This document shows, piece after piece, positions 1 through 7,924 of a DNA stretch of 14,123 nucleotides. The position numbers and the translations under genes are program-made. The stretch is from Verrucomicrobiales bacterium (GTDB lineage Bacteria; Verrucomicrobiota; Verrucomicrobiia; Methylacidiphilales; JAAUTS01): positions 1 through 14,123 of the forward strand of contig JAITHY010000150.1 in the NCBI GenBank assembly GCA_031279715.1, read 5' to 3'. The notes below the pieces were generated by a model that was given only the letters and a program-made list of their open reading frames with translations, was not told the origin of the DNA and did no database searches. Numbering within the stretch: position 1 is the stretch's first letter; every line of letters starts with the position of its first letter.

Positions 1-152
1 CCCCCCCCCCCGCGCAACACCCCGTCCACCAGCCGCCGCCGCCACCAACCATCCAAACCCAGGCTAAACAACCGGTTCACACAATCATACGGCCCGGCAA
101 TCCGCCCGAACATCTCCCGCACCAACCCGGCATCACGCTCACCCATGCTCAT
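1..152 (-). CDS. menG: Demethylmenaquinone/ubiquinone methyltransferase, MenG/UbiE family, N-terminal fragment
   Basis: Partial gene: the start is inside the window and the rest runs off the left edge, leaving about 50 codons. The visible N-terminus contains VREMFGRIAGPYDCVNRLFS followed by LGLDGWWRRRLV. This matches the family signature of MenG/UbiE (V-x-x-M-F-x-x-I-A-x-x-Y-D-x-x-N-x-x-x-S-x-G-x-D-x-x-W-R-R), just ahead of the SAM-binding domain that lies outside the window. Family members C-methylate a quinone precursor in menaquinone or ubiquinone synthesis. Candidate starts are ATG at 152 and ATG at 146; a weak GGTAGGG sits about 8 bases before 146, which may therefore be the real start. 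The gene is divergent from manA. The fragment ends in an 11-base C run (G run in the coding sense, giving repeated glycines), so the frame beyond it should be treated with care. Confidence 0.8.
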   Translation of the reverse strand, partial: MSMGERDAGLVREMFGRIAGPYDCVNRLFSLGLDGWWRRRLVDGVLRGGG

Positions 153-295
153 CACCCTACCGGCAAACCGGCGCGGGACAAGGCAAATCACCATCCCCCG
201 CTGACATCGCCCCATTCTCCCAACCGCTCCCGTTTCCTGATTGACCGGAGAAAACCATTGCCGCACATTGCCAACAGTGGCACACTCTTCACCCT
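153..295. promoter_or_regulatory. Divergent intergenic region between menG fragment and manA
   Basis: About 140 bases without a convincing gene, presumably holding both divergent promoters. A TTGACC at 241-246 with CACATT 17 bases downstream is only a weak sigma70-like pair for manA. One copy of the dispersed octamer CCGCTGAC lies at 198-205. No ribosome binding site is visible before manA. Confidence 0.3.
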
Positions 296-1234
296 ATGGC
301 CATTTTTACCTTGCAGCCGATTTTTCAACAACGCATCTGGGGCGGACAAAACTTGAAGACCCTGTTCGGACGCGATGTGCCGCCGGACCAACCCATCGGC
401 GAATCGTGGGAACTGGTTGACCGCCCCGAGGCGCGGACACGCCTGGTGGAATCAGGCCAAACCCTGCACGAGTTGTGGGCCTCCGCTGACCGCGCAAAAT
501 TTTTCGGCACCGCCGCGCCTGACACTCCCCAATTCCCCATCCTCATCAAACTGCTCGACGCACAAGACAAACTCTCCCTCCAAGTCCACCCCCCCGCCGC
601 TCTCGCCCCCCAATGCAACGGCGACCCCAAAACCGAAATGTGGTACTTCCTCGAAACCTCCCCCTCAGCCAAAATCTACGCCGGGCTGAAACCCGGCGTC
701 ACCCGCCCGCAGTTTGAACACGCCCTCGCCTCGCACACCGTCGCTGACTGCTTCCACGTGCTAAAAACCGCGCCCGGCGAGGCCATGTTCCTCCCCAGCG
801 GCCGCGTCCACGCCATCGGCGCCGGCAATGTCATTCTGGAAATCCAGCAAAACTCCGACACCACCTTCCGCGTGTACGACTGGGACCGCACCGGCGCTGA
901 CGGTCAGCCCCGCGCCCTCCACGTCAGCGAGTCGCTGGCGTGCATCAACTTCGACGATTTCGCCCCGCAGTTCGCGCAACCGCACGCGGACCGAATTGTC
1001 ACCTGCCAATACTTCACCGTCAACCGCCACCGCTTCGATGAACCCCGGCAAAACGGCGACCTCACCATCAGCGGCCGCGGCTTTTACTTCCTGTTCATCT
1101 CACAAGGCGCGTTCACCATCAGCGGCAAGGAATACGCGCGCGGCACCAGCCTGTTCATCACCGCCGAGCCGGGGACGCTGACCGTGGAATCACGCGCTGA
1201 CCGCGGCGAACTCATCACCGTCACCTGGCCCTGA
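296..1234 (+). CDS. manA: Class I mannose-6-phosphate isomerase
   Basis: A 312-residue protein, the usual length of the short bacterial ManA form. It interconverts mannose 6-phosphate and fructose 6-phosphate in the cytoplasm, feeding mannose into glycolysis or GDP-mannose synthesis. Visible signatures are the N-terminal RIWGG (13-17), GESWEL (35-40), the cupin metal ligands H98 in SLQVHP and E114 in KTEMWY, and H172 in GRVHAIG, followed by EIQQNSDTTFRVYDWDR (182-198), all typical of the family. The C-terminal third is the second, non-catalytic cupin half. No Shine-Dalgarno site precedes the ATG, but the start fits the family N-terminus. The next gene begins 5 bases after the stop, so the two are probably co-transcribed. 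The gene holds several copies of the dispersed GCTGAC word, including a perfect palindrome at 896-908 and two near-variants at 1066 and 1117 that encode TISG. Confidence 0.95.
   Translation: MAIFTLQPIFQQRIWGGQNLKTLFGRDVPPDQPIGESWELVDRPEARTRLVESGQTLHELWASADRAKFFGTAAPDTPQFPILIKLLDAQDKLSLQVHPPAALAPQCNGDPKTEMWYFLETSPSAKIYAGLKPGVTRPQFEHALASHTVADCFHVLKTAPGEAMFLPSGRVHAIGAGNVILEIQQNSDTTFRVYDWDRTGADGQPRALHVSESLACINFDDFAPQFAQPHADRIVTCQYFTVNRHRFDEPRQNGDLTISGRGFYFLFISQGAFTISGKEYARGTSLFITAEPGTLTVESRADRGELITVTWP
896..908. repeat. Perfect 13-bp palindromic copy of the dispersed motif
   Basis: GCTGACGGTCAGC, inside manA, read as A-D-G-Q. Confidence 0.85.
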
Positions 1235-1239
1235 GACCC

Positions 1240-2094
1240 ATGGCCAGCCGCCTCCAGCCCCGGTTGCAACGCCTCATCCACGGCGTTGAAGCACGCATCG
1301 GCAAGGAATGGCTCTACAAAAGCGGCTGGCTGGACGTGCACGCCACCTCCCTGGCCTTCTACCTGCTGCTGGCCATCATGCCCATGCTGATCCTCATCAT
1401 GATGCTCGCCACCCACTTCAACGCCACCGGCACCGGAGAGGCCATGGAATTCATCATCGCCAACGTCATCCCCAGCGGCACGGAAATCCAGACCCACGAC
1501 CTGTTGCGCAATGTGACCGTCAGCGCCCGCAGCCCCGCATGGATGCTCGTCGCCTCGCTCGCCGCCTTGTGGACCGCCAGCACCTTCATGACCCACCTGT
1601 CCGCGGCCCTCCGCCACCTCTTCGCCCCCGGCCTCAAACCGCCGCGCATGGACTGGCTCAACCGCCTGTACGCCTTCGGGCTGCTACTGGGCTGGGCCGT
1701 CATCCTGTGCATCGTCAGCCTGCTCTACCTGCTCGCGCCACTGATTGAGACCCCCCTCGGCCTCAACACTTGGGGACTGAAAACAACGCGGCAAGGACTG
1801 TCACTGCTGGCGATGTTTGGCGCATTCTGGTTCACCTTCCGCATGCTGTCCGCCGGCTACCGCCACCGCGCTGTGCTGCGCGCCGCCGCCCTTGCCACCC
1901 TGGGTTGGGTGATGTTTGGCTGGCTCTACAGCGTGTTCCTCGTGCAAATCTGGCAACACAACCCGCTCTACGGCACCCTCGGCGGTTTCATCGCCACACT
2001 GCTGTGGGCCTACTGCTCCTGCTGGGTCATCCTGCTGGCCGCCACCAGCCTGTCCGTCACCGGAAAAACCGCCGCGCGGCCCGCCAGCCCATGA
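1240..2094 (+). CDS. YihY/BrkB (RNase BN-like, UPF0761) inner membrane protein
   Basis: A 284-residue polytopic membrane protein. Hydrophobic segments can be seen at roughly 35-58, 95-117, 140-165, 180-200, 209-232 and 243-268, giving about six helices. The first contains SLAFYLLLAIMPMLIL, the hallmark start of the YihY family, and the last pair is preceded by the family-like PLYGTLGGFIATLLWAY. The family was once called ribonuclease BN by mistake; its real role is unsettled, with transport or export suggested. It follows manA by 5 bases and precedes the M32 peptidase by 9, so it is the middle gene of a three-gene + strand run. That context does not reveal a function. Start chosen as the first ATG after the manA stop; the cytoplasmic N-terminus with several arginines fits the positive-inside rule. 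Confidence 0.92.
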   Translation: MASRLQPRLQRLIHGVEARIGKEWLYKSGWLDVHATSLAFYLLLAIMPMLILIMMLATHFNATGTGEAMEFIIANVIPSGTEIQTHDLLRNVTVSARSPAWMLVASLAALWTASTFMTHLSAALRHLFAPGLKPPRMDWLNRLYAFGLLLGWAVILCIVSLLYLLAPLIETPLGLNTWGLKTTRQGLSLLAMFGAFWFTFRMLSAGYRHRAVLRAAALATLGWVMFGWLYSVFLVQIWQHNPLYGTLGGFIATLLWAYCSCWVILLAATSLSVTGKTAARPASP

Positions 2095-2103
2095 AACACC
2101 TTT

Positions 2104-3582
2104 ATGTCAGCCTATCACCAACTCGAACACCGCTCCCGTGAATGCGCGCTCATCGGCAGCGCCTGCGCGGCCCTCCATTGGGACCACCAAACCTGCCTGC
2201 CCGCAAAGGCCGCGGCCTATCGCGGCGAGCAAACAGCCTATCTTTCCGCGCTGGCGCACCAACGCTTCACTGTCAGCGAAGTCGGGCGCTGGCTCGCTGA
2301 CAGCGAGGCGCGCATCGACACGCTGACTCTCACGCAACAAGCCAACCTCCGCGAATGGCGCCGCCGCCATGACCGCGCGGTAAAAATCCCGCCGCCGCTG
2401 GTGGCGGAATTCGAGCGCGCCACCACCGCCGCGTACGAGTCATGGTCAGCGGCGCGCCGCGACAGCGACTTCGCCGTGTTTCGCCCGCACCTGGAAAAAG
2501 TGATCGGGTTGCGGCTGCAAATGGCGGACTTGTGGGGCTGGGAAAAAACGCCGTACAACGCGCTGTTGAACGAATTCGAGCCGGACGCTGACAGTGACGA
2601 GTTGGGCGCGCTATTCACCACCCTGACGCCACGGCTGACGGAACTGCTCGCGCGCGGCGCGGCCGTTTACGAAACACTGCCCGACGACTTCCCCGCCGGC
2701 CCCTACCCGCTTGAGCAACAGCGAATTTTCAACCAAACCGTCGCCGCCAAATTCGGCTTCGACTTCGCCGCCGGCCGCATCGACGCCACCGCGCATCCGT
2801 TCTGCATCGGCCTCGGCCCCGACGACTGCCGCCTGACCACACGCTACACGGAGGACGACTTCACCCACTCGCTCTACAGCGTGCTGCACGAAACGGGGCA
2901 CGGCCTGTACGACCAAGGCACGCCGAAGGAACATCACGGCACGCCGGCGGGCGAGGCCGTGTCACTCGGCATCCACGAATCGCAATCACGATTCTGGGAA
3001 AACCACGTCGCGCGGCATGAAAGTTTCTGGGAACACTGGCTGCCCGCCGCCGCCGGATTGTTCCCGCAACTGCGAAAAATCACGCCGCTGACCATGACCC
3101 GCCACGTCAACCGCATCCGTCGCGGCTTCATCCGCGTCGATGCCGACGAAGTGAGCTACGACCTGCACATCATTCTGCGCTTTAACGCCGAGACGCGCCT
3201 GCTGAACCGCACGCTGACGGTGAGGGAACTGCCCGAATTTTGGAACGCGGAATTCAAGCGCTTGTTCACCGTCAGCGTCCCCGACGACGCGCACGGCTGC
3301 CTGCAAGATGTGCATTGGAGCGGCGGCATGCTCGGCTATTTCCCGACCTACACCCTCGGCAACCTCAACGCCGCCCAGCTTGCCCACACCATGCGGCGCG
3401 CCATCCCCGGCATGCCGGCACAGTTGGCAGCCGGCGAGTACGGCGCAATCCTGTCATGGCTGCGCGCCAATCTTCACCGCCACGGCAGCCTCCACCGCCC
3501 CGCGACGCTGATGATGAACGCCACCGGCGAACGCACCAATCCCGCCTATCACCTGGCGCACCTGGAAAACAAAATCAAATGA
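2104..3582 (+). CDS. Carboxypeptidase Taq-type metallopeptidase (family M32)
   Basis: A 492-residue protein, the normal length for M32. The zinc site is complete: HETGH at 262-266 and the third ligand E292 in GIHESQSR, a spacing of 30 residues from the first histidine, as in the Thermus and Pyrococcus enzymes. Other family landmarks are LHWDHQT near residue 24, DVRLTTRY-like DDCRLTTRYTEDDF just before the active site, and GYFPTYTLGNL toward the C-terminus. The family trims residues from peptide C-termini in the cytoplasm; no signal peptide is seen. The gene starts 9 bases after the YihY-type gene and closes the manA run. It converges on the Nif3-family gene with a 20-base gap and no recognisable terminator between them. 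No Shine-Dalgarno site is visible. Confidence 0.95.
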   Translation: MSAYHQLEHRSRECALIGSACAALHWDHQTCLPAKAAAYRGEQTAYLSALAHQRFTVSEVGRWLADSEARIDTLTLTQQANLREWRRRHDRAVKIPPPLVAEFERATTAAYESWSAARRDSDFAVFRPHLEKVIGLRLQMADLWGWEKTPYNALLNEFEPDADSDELGALFTTLTPRLTELLARGAAVYETLPDDFPAGPYPLEQQRIFNQTVAAKFGFDFAAGRIDATAHPFCIGLGPDDCRLTTRYTEDDFTHSLYSVLHETGHGLYDQGTPKEHHGTPAGEAVSLGIHESQSRFWENHVARHESFWEHWLPAAAGLFPQLRKITPLTMTRHVNRIRRGFIRVDADEVSYDLHIILRFNAETRLLNRTLTVRELPEFWNAEFKRLFTVSVPDDAHGCLQDVHWSGGMLGYFPTYTLGNLNAAQLAHTMRRAIPGMPAQLAAGEYGAILSWLRANLHRHGSLHRPATLMMNATGERTNPAYHLAHLENKIK

Positions 3583-3602
3583 GCCGCTGATTCCACGGCA
3601 AA

Positions 3603-4361
3603 TCACAACCCCGACGGCATGTCGATGAACCGCCACGGAAGACGGTATTTTTTCGACAAATGCGCGGCCAGCGCTTTCACGCCAAACGTTTCGGTCCGGT
3701 AGTGGCCGCCGTAAAAAACATTCACGCCCAACTCATGCGCCAGCGAAAACGTCCAGTGCGCGCCCTCGCCGGTGATGAACGTGTCCACACCGTCAGCGGC
3801 GGCGCGCGCGAGTTCGTTTCCCGCCCCGCCGCTGACGATGCCGATGACGCGGCACAGCGCCGGACCGGCGGCGATGAGCTGACTGTCAGCGTCCAGCGCC
3901 TGGTTCAGGCGTTTCCGCAACTCGTCGCGGGTGACGCGGGCCTTGACGCATCGCCCGATGCAGGCGCCTTTTTCAAGGAAGAACGGCGCGCTGACGGTGA
4001 AGCCCAGCGCCTTGGCAAGCAGCACGTTGTTGCCCAGCCTGGCGTGCAAATCCAGCGGCAGGTGCGAACTGTAGATGGCGAGGTTGTGGTCCAGGCACAG
4101 TTTCAGCAATTCATAACGCCGTCCGGTGAGCGGCAGCAATGGCGACCAGGCGATGCCGTGGTGCGCCACGAGCAAATCCGCGCCGCTGACAATGGCGTGT
4201 TGCACGACCGGCAGGTTGGCGTCCACCGCGGCGGCCAGGCGCGTGACGCGGCCGTTGTTGGCGAGCTGCAAGCCATTCAGCGCGCCGGCGTAATCGCCGA
4301 TGTTTTTATGGTTTAACAACAGGTCAGTGTCAGCGGCGATTTGGTTGAGCGACGCGGGCAT
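3603..4361 (-). CDS. Nif3-like dinuclear metal centre protein (YbgI/YqfO family)
   Basis: A 252-residue protein, matching the short YbgI-like form without the inserted PII-like domain. Candidate metal ligands are visible: HH at 67-68 in LLVAHHGI, D104 in YSSHLPLDLHARLGNN, and H220 and E224 in GGHYRTETFG. The family forms toroidal hexamers with a two-metal centre. Some members are annotated GTP cyclohydrolase I type 2, but the cellular role is not settled. The ATG follows a clear GAGGTG with 4-base spacing. The upstream lipoprotein's TGA stop lies inside that site, with a 3-base gap between the genes, so translation is probably coupled. The gene contains six copies of the dispersed word, one the perfect palindrome 3878-3890 that encodes A-D-S-Q. 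Confidence 0.93.
   Translation of the reverse strand: MPASLNQIAADTDLLLNHKNIGDYAGALNGLQLANNGRVTRLAAAVDANLPVVQHAIVSGADLLVAHHGIAWSPLLPLTGRRYELLKLCLDHNLAIYSSHLPLDLHARLGNNVLLAKALGFTVSAPFFLEKGACIGRCVKARVTRDELRKRLNQALDADSQLIAAGPALCRVIGIVSGGAGNELARAAADGVDTFITGEGAHWTFSLAHELGVNVFYGGHYRTETFGVKALAAHLSKKYRLPWRFIDMPSGL
3878..3890. repeat. Perfect 13-bp palindromic copy of the dispersed motif
   Basis: GCTGACTGTCAGC, inside the Nif3-family gene, read on the - strand as A-D-S-Q. Confidence 0.85.
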
Positions 4362-4364
4362 AAG

Positions 4365-4994
4365 TCACCTCATCAATTCGCTGCCGGCGAGCGGTTTTGA
4401 CGGGCCGCTGGCATTGGGCGGCAGCGCCACCAGCCATCCGGCTTGCTGGTAATAATTGACAATGCGATTGGCAATGAGACCCGCCACGCGCCCGGCGTCC
4501 TCATCAACAGCGTCCCGCGCGCGAACACGGTAGGATTGCCCGGCGGTCTCAAACATCAACACCCGCTGTGGCTGACCCGCAGAAAGAGCGGAGACAATCA
4601 CGCAAGCCTCGGACGTGTGCGTGCCGCGCCCGCCGCCGGTGAAGGAACGCCACGCGGTTTGGTTTTCGTCAACATTGCAAAATGTCGCGTCCACCAGCCA
4701 GTAATTGCCTGACAGCGGCGGCAAATCGCGCCCAAACGGATAGCTGGCGATGCCCGCGCGGTTCAACGCTTCCAACAATTGCCGCATCGCGCTGTCGCGC
4801 AATTTTTTTTTGAACACAAGCAACTCGGCTTGCGACGCGCTGACGGTGACCCTGGACAAATCAAGCGCGAAATCGCACACATACACGGCGTCCGGTCGCC
4901 CGCTGACGGTGGCGGGCGGGCCGCTCATGGTTGGCGCGGCGCAACCCGCCGCCAACAGCGCGGCGGCAAGCGAAATGAACAGGCAAAATCGCAT
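4365..4994 (-). CDS. Small lipoprotein, possibly DUF4410-like
   Basis: About 209 residues from the ATG at 4994. The N-terminus MRFCLFISLAAALLAAGC is a lipoprotein signal with lipobox LAAGC (14-18), so the mature protein would begin at C18 and be anchored in a membrane. An in-frame TTG at 5003 would add three residues, but the ATG gives a better signal peptide. After the signal comes a strand-rich domain with YVCDFALDLSRV, then GNYWLVDATFCNVDENQTAW, a glycine-rich turn (GGGRGTHT), VRARDAVDEDAGRVAGLIAN and a tail. This pattern resembles DUF4410 proteins, but I am not certain. Function is unknown. It lies between recQ and the Nif3-family gene in the same direction; the stop overlaps the next gene's ribosome site. 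The closeness to recQ does not by itself imply a role in DNA repair. Confidence 0.72.
   Translation of the reverse strand: MRFCLFISLAAALLAAGCAAPTMSGPPATVSGRPDAVYVCDFALDLSRVTVSASQAELLVFKKKLRDSAMRQLLEALNRAGIASYPFGRDLPPLSGNYWLVDATFCNVDENQTAWRSFTGGGRGTHTSEACVIVSALSAGQPQRVLMFETAGQSYRVRARDAVDEDAGRVAGLIANRIVNYYQQAGWLVALPPNASGPSKPLAGSELMR
4366..4371 (-). promoter_or_regulatory. Ribosome binding site of the Nif3-family gene
   Basis: GAGGTG on the - strand, 4 bases before the ATG at 4361. The TGA stop of the upstream lipoprotein overlaps it. It is one of only two clear Shine-Dalgarno sites in the window; both belong to operon-internal genes. Confidence 0.8.
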
Positions 4995-5039
4995 CAGTTT
5001 CAAAAATTAGCCGCCGGAAGTTTTGGAGTAAATTGAAAT

Positions 5040-6872
5040 TTATCTGAAATTCACCCGCGGATGCGTTGCCAGATACTCCTTGATTTTCGCGGTGAACGGC
5101 TCGCTGAACTCCGTGAGTTTCTTTTCGCCGACACCGCTCAAGCGCGCGAATTCCTCCGCCGTCAGCGGGTAGAAACGCGCCATCTGCCGCAGCGTCACAT
5201 CGCCGAAAATAATGTAGGCGGGGACTTGTTGCGCGTCGGCGATTTGGCGGCGCAGAGCGCGGAGTTGGTTGAACAATTCCTCGTCGCACTCGATTTCGCC
5301 GGTCTTCTCAGCGCGGCGCTTGGGCGCGCCGGCGGGCGCTATCAGCGGGCGCGTCAGGCGAACGGGCGCGCGGGTTTTCAACACTTCCATGCCCGCGGCG
5401 CTGACCGTCAGCGTGGCAAATTTGTCCTGCGATTGGCCAAGCAGTTTCAGCCGGATAAGTTCGCGCCCGATGGCGAGCCATTCGCCGCGGTGCAAATCTT
5501 TGCCGATGCCGTAGGTGCTCAGTTGGTCGTGGCGGCGCTGTTTGATTTTTTCATTACCGCTGCCGGTCAGGATGTCCACCGTGTGGTTCATGCCGACGCT
5601 GTAGCCGCTGGCGCGGCAGGCGCGGTACACACATGAGAGAAATTTTTGCGCGTTCACAGTGCCGTCGTACGTCTCGCGCGGCTCAAGGCAATTATCGCAC
5701 GCGGCGCAGTTTTCCCCCGGCCATTGCTCGCCGAAATATTCCAGCAAATCAACGCGGCGGCAAACGGCGCTCTCGGCGTAATGTGTCATGCGCGTCAACT
5801 GGCGGCGGGCGATGTCGCGCTCCTGTTCATCAGTTTTTTCATCAATGAAGTGCCTTTGCTTCGCGACGTCGCCGGGGCTGTAGAGCAGGATGCACTCGGC
5901 GGGCAGGCCGTCACGACCGGCGCGGCCGGTCTCCTGGTAGTAGCCCTCGATGTTTTTCGGCAAGTCGTGATGAATGACAAACCGCACGTTGGGCTTGTTG
6001 ATGCCCATGCCGAACGCGATTGTGGCGCAGATGACTTTGGTTTCATCGCGCAAAAATTCCTCTTGGTTGCGACTGCGAACGCCAGCGTCGAGGCCGGCGT
6101 GATACGGCTTCGCCGCGAGGCCGCGCGCTGACAGTGACTCCGCCAGCGACTCGGCGCCGCCGCGGCTGGCGCAATAAACAATGCCGCTGTCGTCGGGATG
6201 TTTTTTTAAAAAGTCGAGGATTTGCCGCAACGGTTTTTCCTTGGCCTTGACGCGGTAGGTGAGATTGGGGCGGTTGAACGAGGCGACGAAACACGCGGGT
6301 TCGCGCAACGTGAGATGCCGGACAATGTCCTCGCGCACACGCTCCGTGGCGGTCGCCGTCAGCGCCATCATTGGCGCGCCGGGAATGAACTCGCGAAGCC
6401 GCGCGAGCTGGCGGTACTCGGGACGAAAATCGTGACCCCACTCGCTGATGCAATGCGCCTCGTCAATGGCGATGAGCGACACGTTCCACGCGCGCAAATT
6501 TTCCTCCCAATGGTCGAGCATCAGGCGCTCCGGCGCGACGTAGAGCAATTTGTAATCGCCGCGATGCAACCCCGCGAGCCGCGCGCGCCTCTCGTCCGCT
6601 GACAGTGAGGAGTTGAGAAACGTGGCGCGGACGCCCGCGACGGTCAGCGCGTCCACCTGGTCTTTCATCAACGCGATGAGCGGCGAGACGACCAGCGTCA
6701 GCCCCGGTTTGAGCAGCGCGGGAAGTTGGAAGCAGAGCGATTTGCCACCGCCCGTGGGCAGCAGCGCGAACACATCGCGCCCCGCAAGCGCCGTCTCCAT
6801 GATTTCACGTTGCAATGGGCGAAACTGGTCGTAGCCGAAAGTGTTTTTGAGCGCGGCGGTTAATGCGGACAT
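5040..6872 (-). CDS. recQ: ATP-dependent DNA helicase RecQ
   Basis: A 610-residue full-length RecQ. Helicase core: Q-motif region FRPLQREIM (17-25), Walker A TGGGKS (40-45), DEAH box D137-H140, SAT-like ALTATATE (170-177), motif IV-V IVYCASRGGAE and ATIAFGMGINKPNVRFVIH, and motif VI QETGRAGRDG (313-322). The RQC zinc site is C371, C389, C392 and C395, followed by a winged helix around 405-510. An HRDC domain spans about 532-606. The enzyme unwinds 3'-tailed and branched DNA in RecF-type recombination and fork repair. The start MSALTAALKNTFGYDQFRPL fits the family; no Shine-Dalgarno site is seen. The dispersed word occurs seven or more times in this gene, including the palindrome 5400-5412 that gives L-T-V-S in a variable linker. 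Confidence 0.97.
   Translation of the reverse strand: MSALTAALKNTFGYDQFRPLQREIMETALAGRDVFALLPTGGGKSLCFQLPALLKPGLTLVVSPLIALMKDQVDALTVAGVRATFLNSSLSADERRARLAGLHRGDYKLLYVAPERLMLDHWEENLRAWNVSLIAIDEAHCISEWGHDFRPEYRQLARLREFIPGAPMMALTATATERVREDIVRHLTLREPACFVASFNRPNLTYRVKAKEKPLRQILDFLKKHPDDSGIVYCASRGGAESLAESLSARGLAAKPYHAGLDAGVRSRNQEEFLRDETKVICATIAFGMGINKPNVRFVIHHDLPKNIEGYYQETGRAGRDGLPAECILLYSPGDVAKQRHFIDEKTDEQERDIARRQLTRMTHYAESAVCRRVDLLEYFGEQWPGENCAACDNCLEPRETYDGTVNAQKFLSCVYRACRASGYSVGMNHTVDILTGSGNEKIKQRRHDQLSTYGIGKDLHRGEWLAIGRELIRLKLLGQSQDKFATLTVSAAGMEVLKTRAPVRLTRPLIAPAGAPKRRAEKTGEIECDEELFNQLRALRRQIADAQQVPAYIIFGDVTLRQMARFYPLTAEEFARLSGVGEKKLTEFSEPFTAKIKEYLATHPRVNFR
5400..5412. repeat. Perfect 13-bp palindromic copy of the dispersed motif
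   Basis: GCTGACCGTCAGC, inside recQ, read on the - strand in a different frame from the other two, giving L-T-V-S. Confidence 0.85.
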
Positions 6873-7055
6873 GGAGAGAAAATCTAGCCGCTGACACCGC
6901 CAAAAATCAACCGCAAATCAAGGCGCGACAAATCACATTGGCAAAAGCCCCGCAAGCCAAAAATGTTCGCGCCGAAGTTTGGACAAAATGGCGCGGGCCG
7001 CGCCGACAAACAAGCCGGCGCGAAATTGGGGAAGCCTCATGGTCAGCGGGTTCCA
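6873..7055. other. Intergenic region upstream of recQ and downstream of the DUF3999-like gene
   Basis: About 180 bases with no credible gene. It must contain the recQ promoter, though no clear -35/-10 pair is visible. It holds two octamers of the dispersed word (6888-6895 and, in the opposite orientation, 7042-7049) and a GC-rich hairpin at 6999-7022. Confidence 0.5.
6999..7022 (-). terminator. GC-rich hairpin, possible terminator of the DUF2339-DUF3999 pair
   Basis: Inverted repeat of 9 bp (CGCGCCGGC / GTCGGCGCG on the - strand, one G-T pair) with a 6-base loop, 34 bases past the stop at 7056. Only a short TTTT lies downstream, so this is a weak intrinsic terminator or an RNA-stabilising hairpin. 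Confidence 0.35.
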
Positions 7056-7922
7056 TCATTTCAATTTTCCAAACAGCCGCCACGCCCAAAAACCGAGGCC
7101 GCTGACCATCAGCAGGACGAGGATTTGCAGCGCGCGCGCCGGCAGGCCGCCGTTGGCGGCGCCGGCAAAAAAGTTTTTCCGGTGGCTGGCGGTCGCTTCG
7201 CCGAGTTGCCACGCGGGGGCGGCGGCGAGTTGCTCACTGTCAGCGGGCAGGATGTCTTGCAAATCGTAGCGCGGCGCCCGCGCACTGTCGGAGCCAAAGC
7301 AGAGACGGTAGCTTTTTCCGGCTTCGGGAATGAAATACAAGTTCCGGCGAATGTAATAGCCCGTCGCACCGCTGATGGTCAGCGGCGCGTTGTCGCCGTT
7401 GAAAATCCACAGGACGGGCCGGCGGTGCCGCTGACCGTCAAGGTCGAGCGTGGTTTTGGGTTTTGACTTGTTGGGCAAACGGTGGATGGCGCCCTCGGTC
7501 ACCGGATGCTCCCCGCCGCCGTTTTGGTCGCGGGCGGACAGCAGGACGCGGCGGTAAAAATACGGCGTGGCGATGTCCAGCTCCACTTTCACCAGCGGCA
7601 GGTCGTCCGGCTGCCACGTGTAATAAGTGTCGGCGACGTGGCTGAACGTCAGCGGCGCAGAGTCAAGGACGCGCGCCTCGCCCGGCTTGATGTCGTAATG
7701 CAACACGTACGGCGTTTCCTTGTCCGTGTCGTCGTACAGGCGCAGATCGGGCTGGCCGGGTTGCGTGGCGCGCAGCACGCTGACGCTCAGCGGCACTCTG
7801 ACCGGCGAACCCCCATCAACAGCGACGCCAGTCAATGGCGCTTCATGGCGGAACAGGGACGGCTCCACCGCCCGCGCGCTGACGCTCAGCGCAATCAGCA
7901 GGATGCTCAACTTTGTTTTCAT
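7056..7922 (-). CDS. Exported, membrane-anchored protein, DUF3999-like
   Basis: A 288-residue protein with a Sec signal peptide (hydrophobic 5-15, likely cleavage after SARA at residue 18) and a C-terminal membrane helix at about 266-284 (LQILVLLMVSGLGFWAWRLF). The region between is predicted to be extracytoplasmic. The early segment reads PDLRLYDDTDKETPYVLHYD, a DLR...PY pattern like DUF3999, and the RVLLSARDQNGG segment also fits. It is clearly shorter than the usual DUF3999 protein, so it may be a reduced form. Function is unknown. It follows the DUF2339-type gene by 2 bases with its own strong ribosome site, and DUF2339/DUF3999 genes are known neighbours in other bacteria, which supports the assignment. 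It is unusually rich in the dispersed word: two copies of the near-palindrome GCTGACGCTCAGC lie 99 bases apart at 7779-7791 and 7878-7890. Confidence 0.65.
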   Translation of the reverse strand: MKTKLSILLIALSVSARAVEPSLFRHEAPLTGVAVDGGSPVRVPLSVSVLRATQPGQPDLRLYDDTDKETPYVLHYDIKPGEARVLDSAPLTFSHVADTYYTWQPDDLPLVKVELDIATPYFYRRVLLSARDQNGGGEHPVTEGAIHRLPNKSKPKTTLDLDGQRHRRPVLWIFNGDNAPLTISGATGYYIRRNLYFIPEAGKSYRLCFGSDSARAPRYDLQDILPADSEQLAAAPAWQLGEATASHRKNFFAGAANGGLPARALQILVLLMVSGLGFWAWRLFGKLK

Positions 7923-7924
7923 TT

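Noticed and set aside
4995..5003. TTG start for the lipoprotein at 5003
   Set aside because: The ATG at 4994 gives a better lipoprotein signal, and the TTG has no ribosome site.
896..5412. 13-bp palindromes as ordinary operators of a local regulator
   Set aside because: They lie inside coding genes and belong to a motif family spread over the whole window, so a local operator role is unlikely.
6863..7105. Small + strand open frame in the recQ upstream region
   Set aside because: It overlaps the starts and ends of two real genes, has no recognisable domain and no ribosome site.
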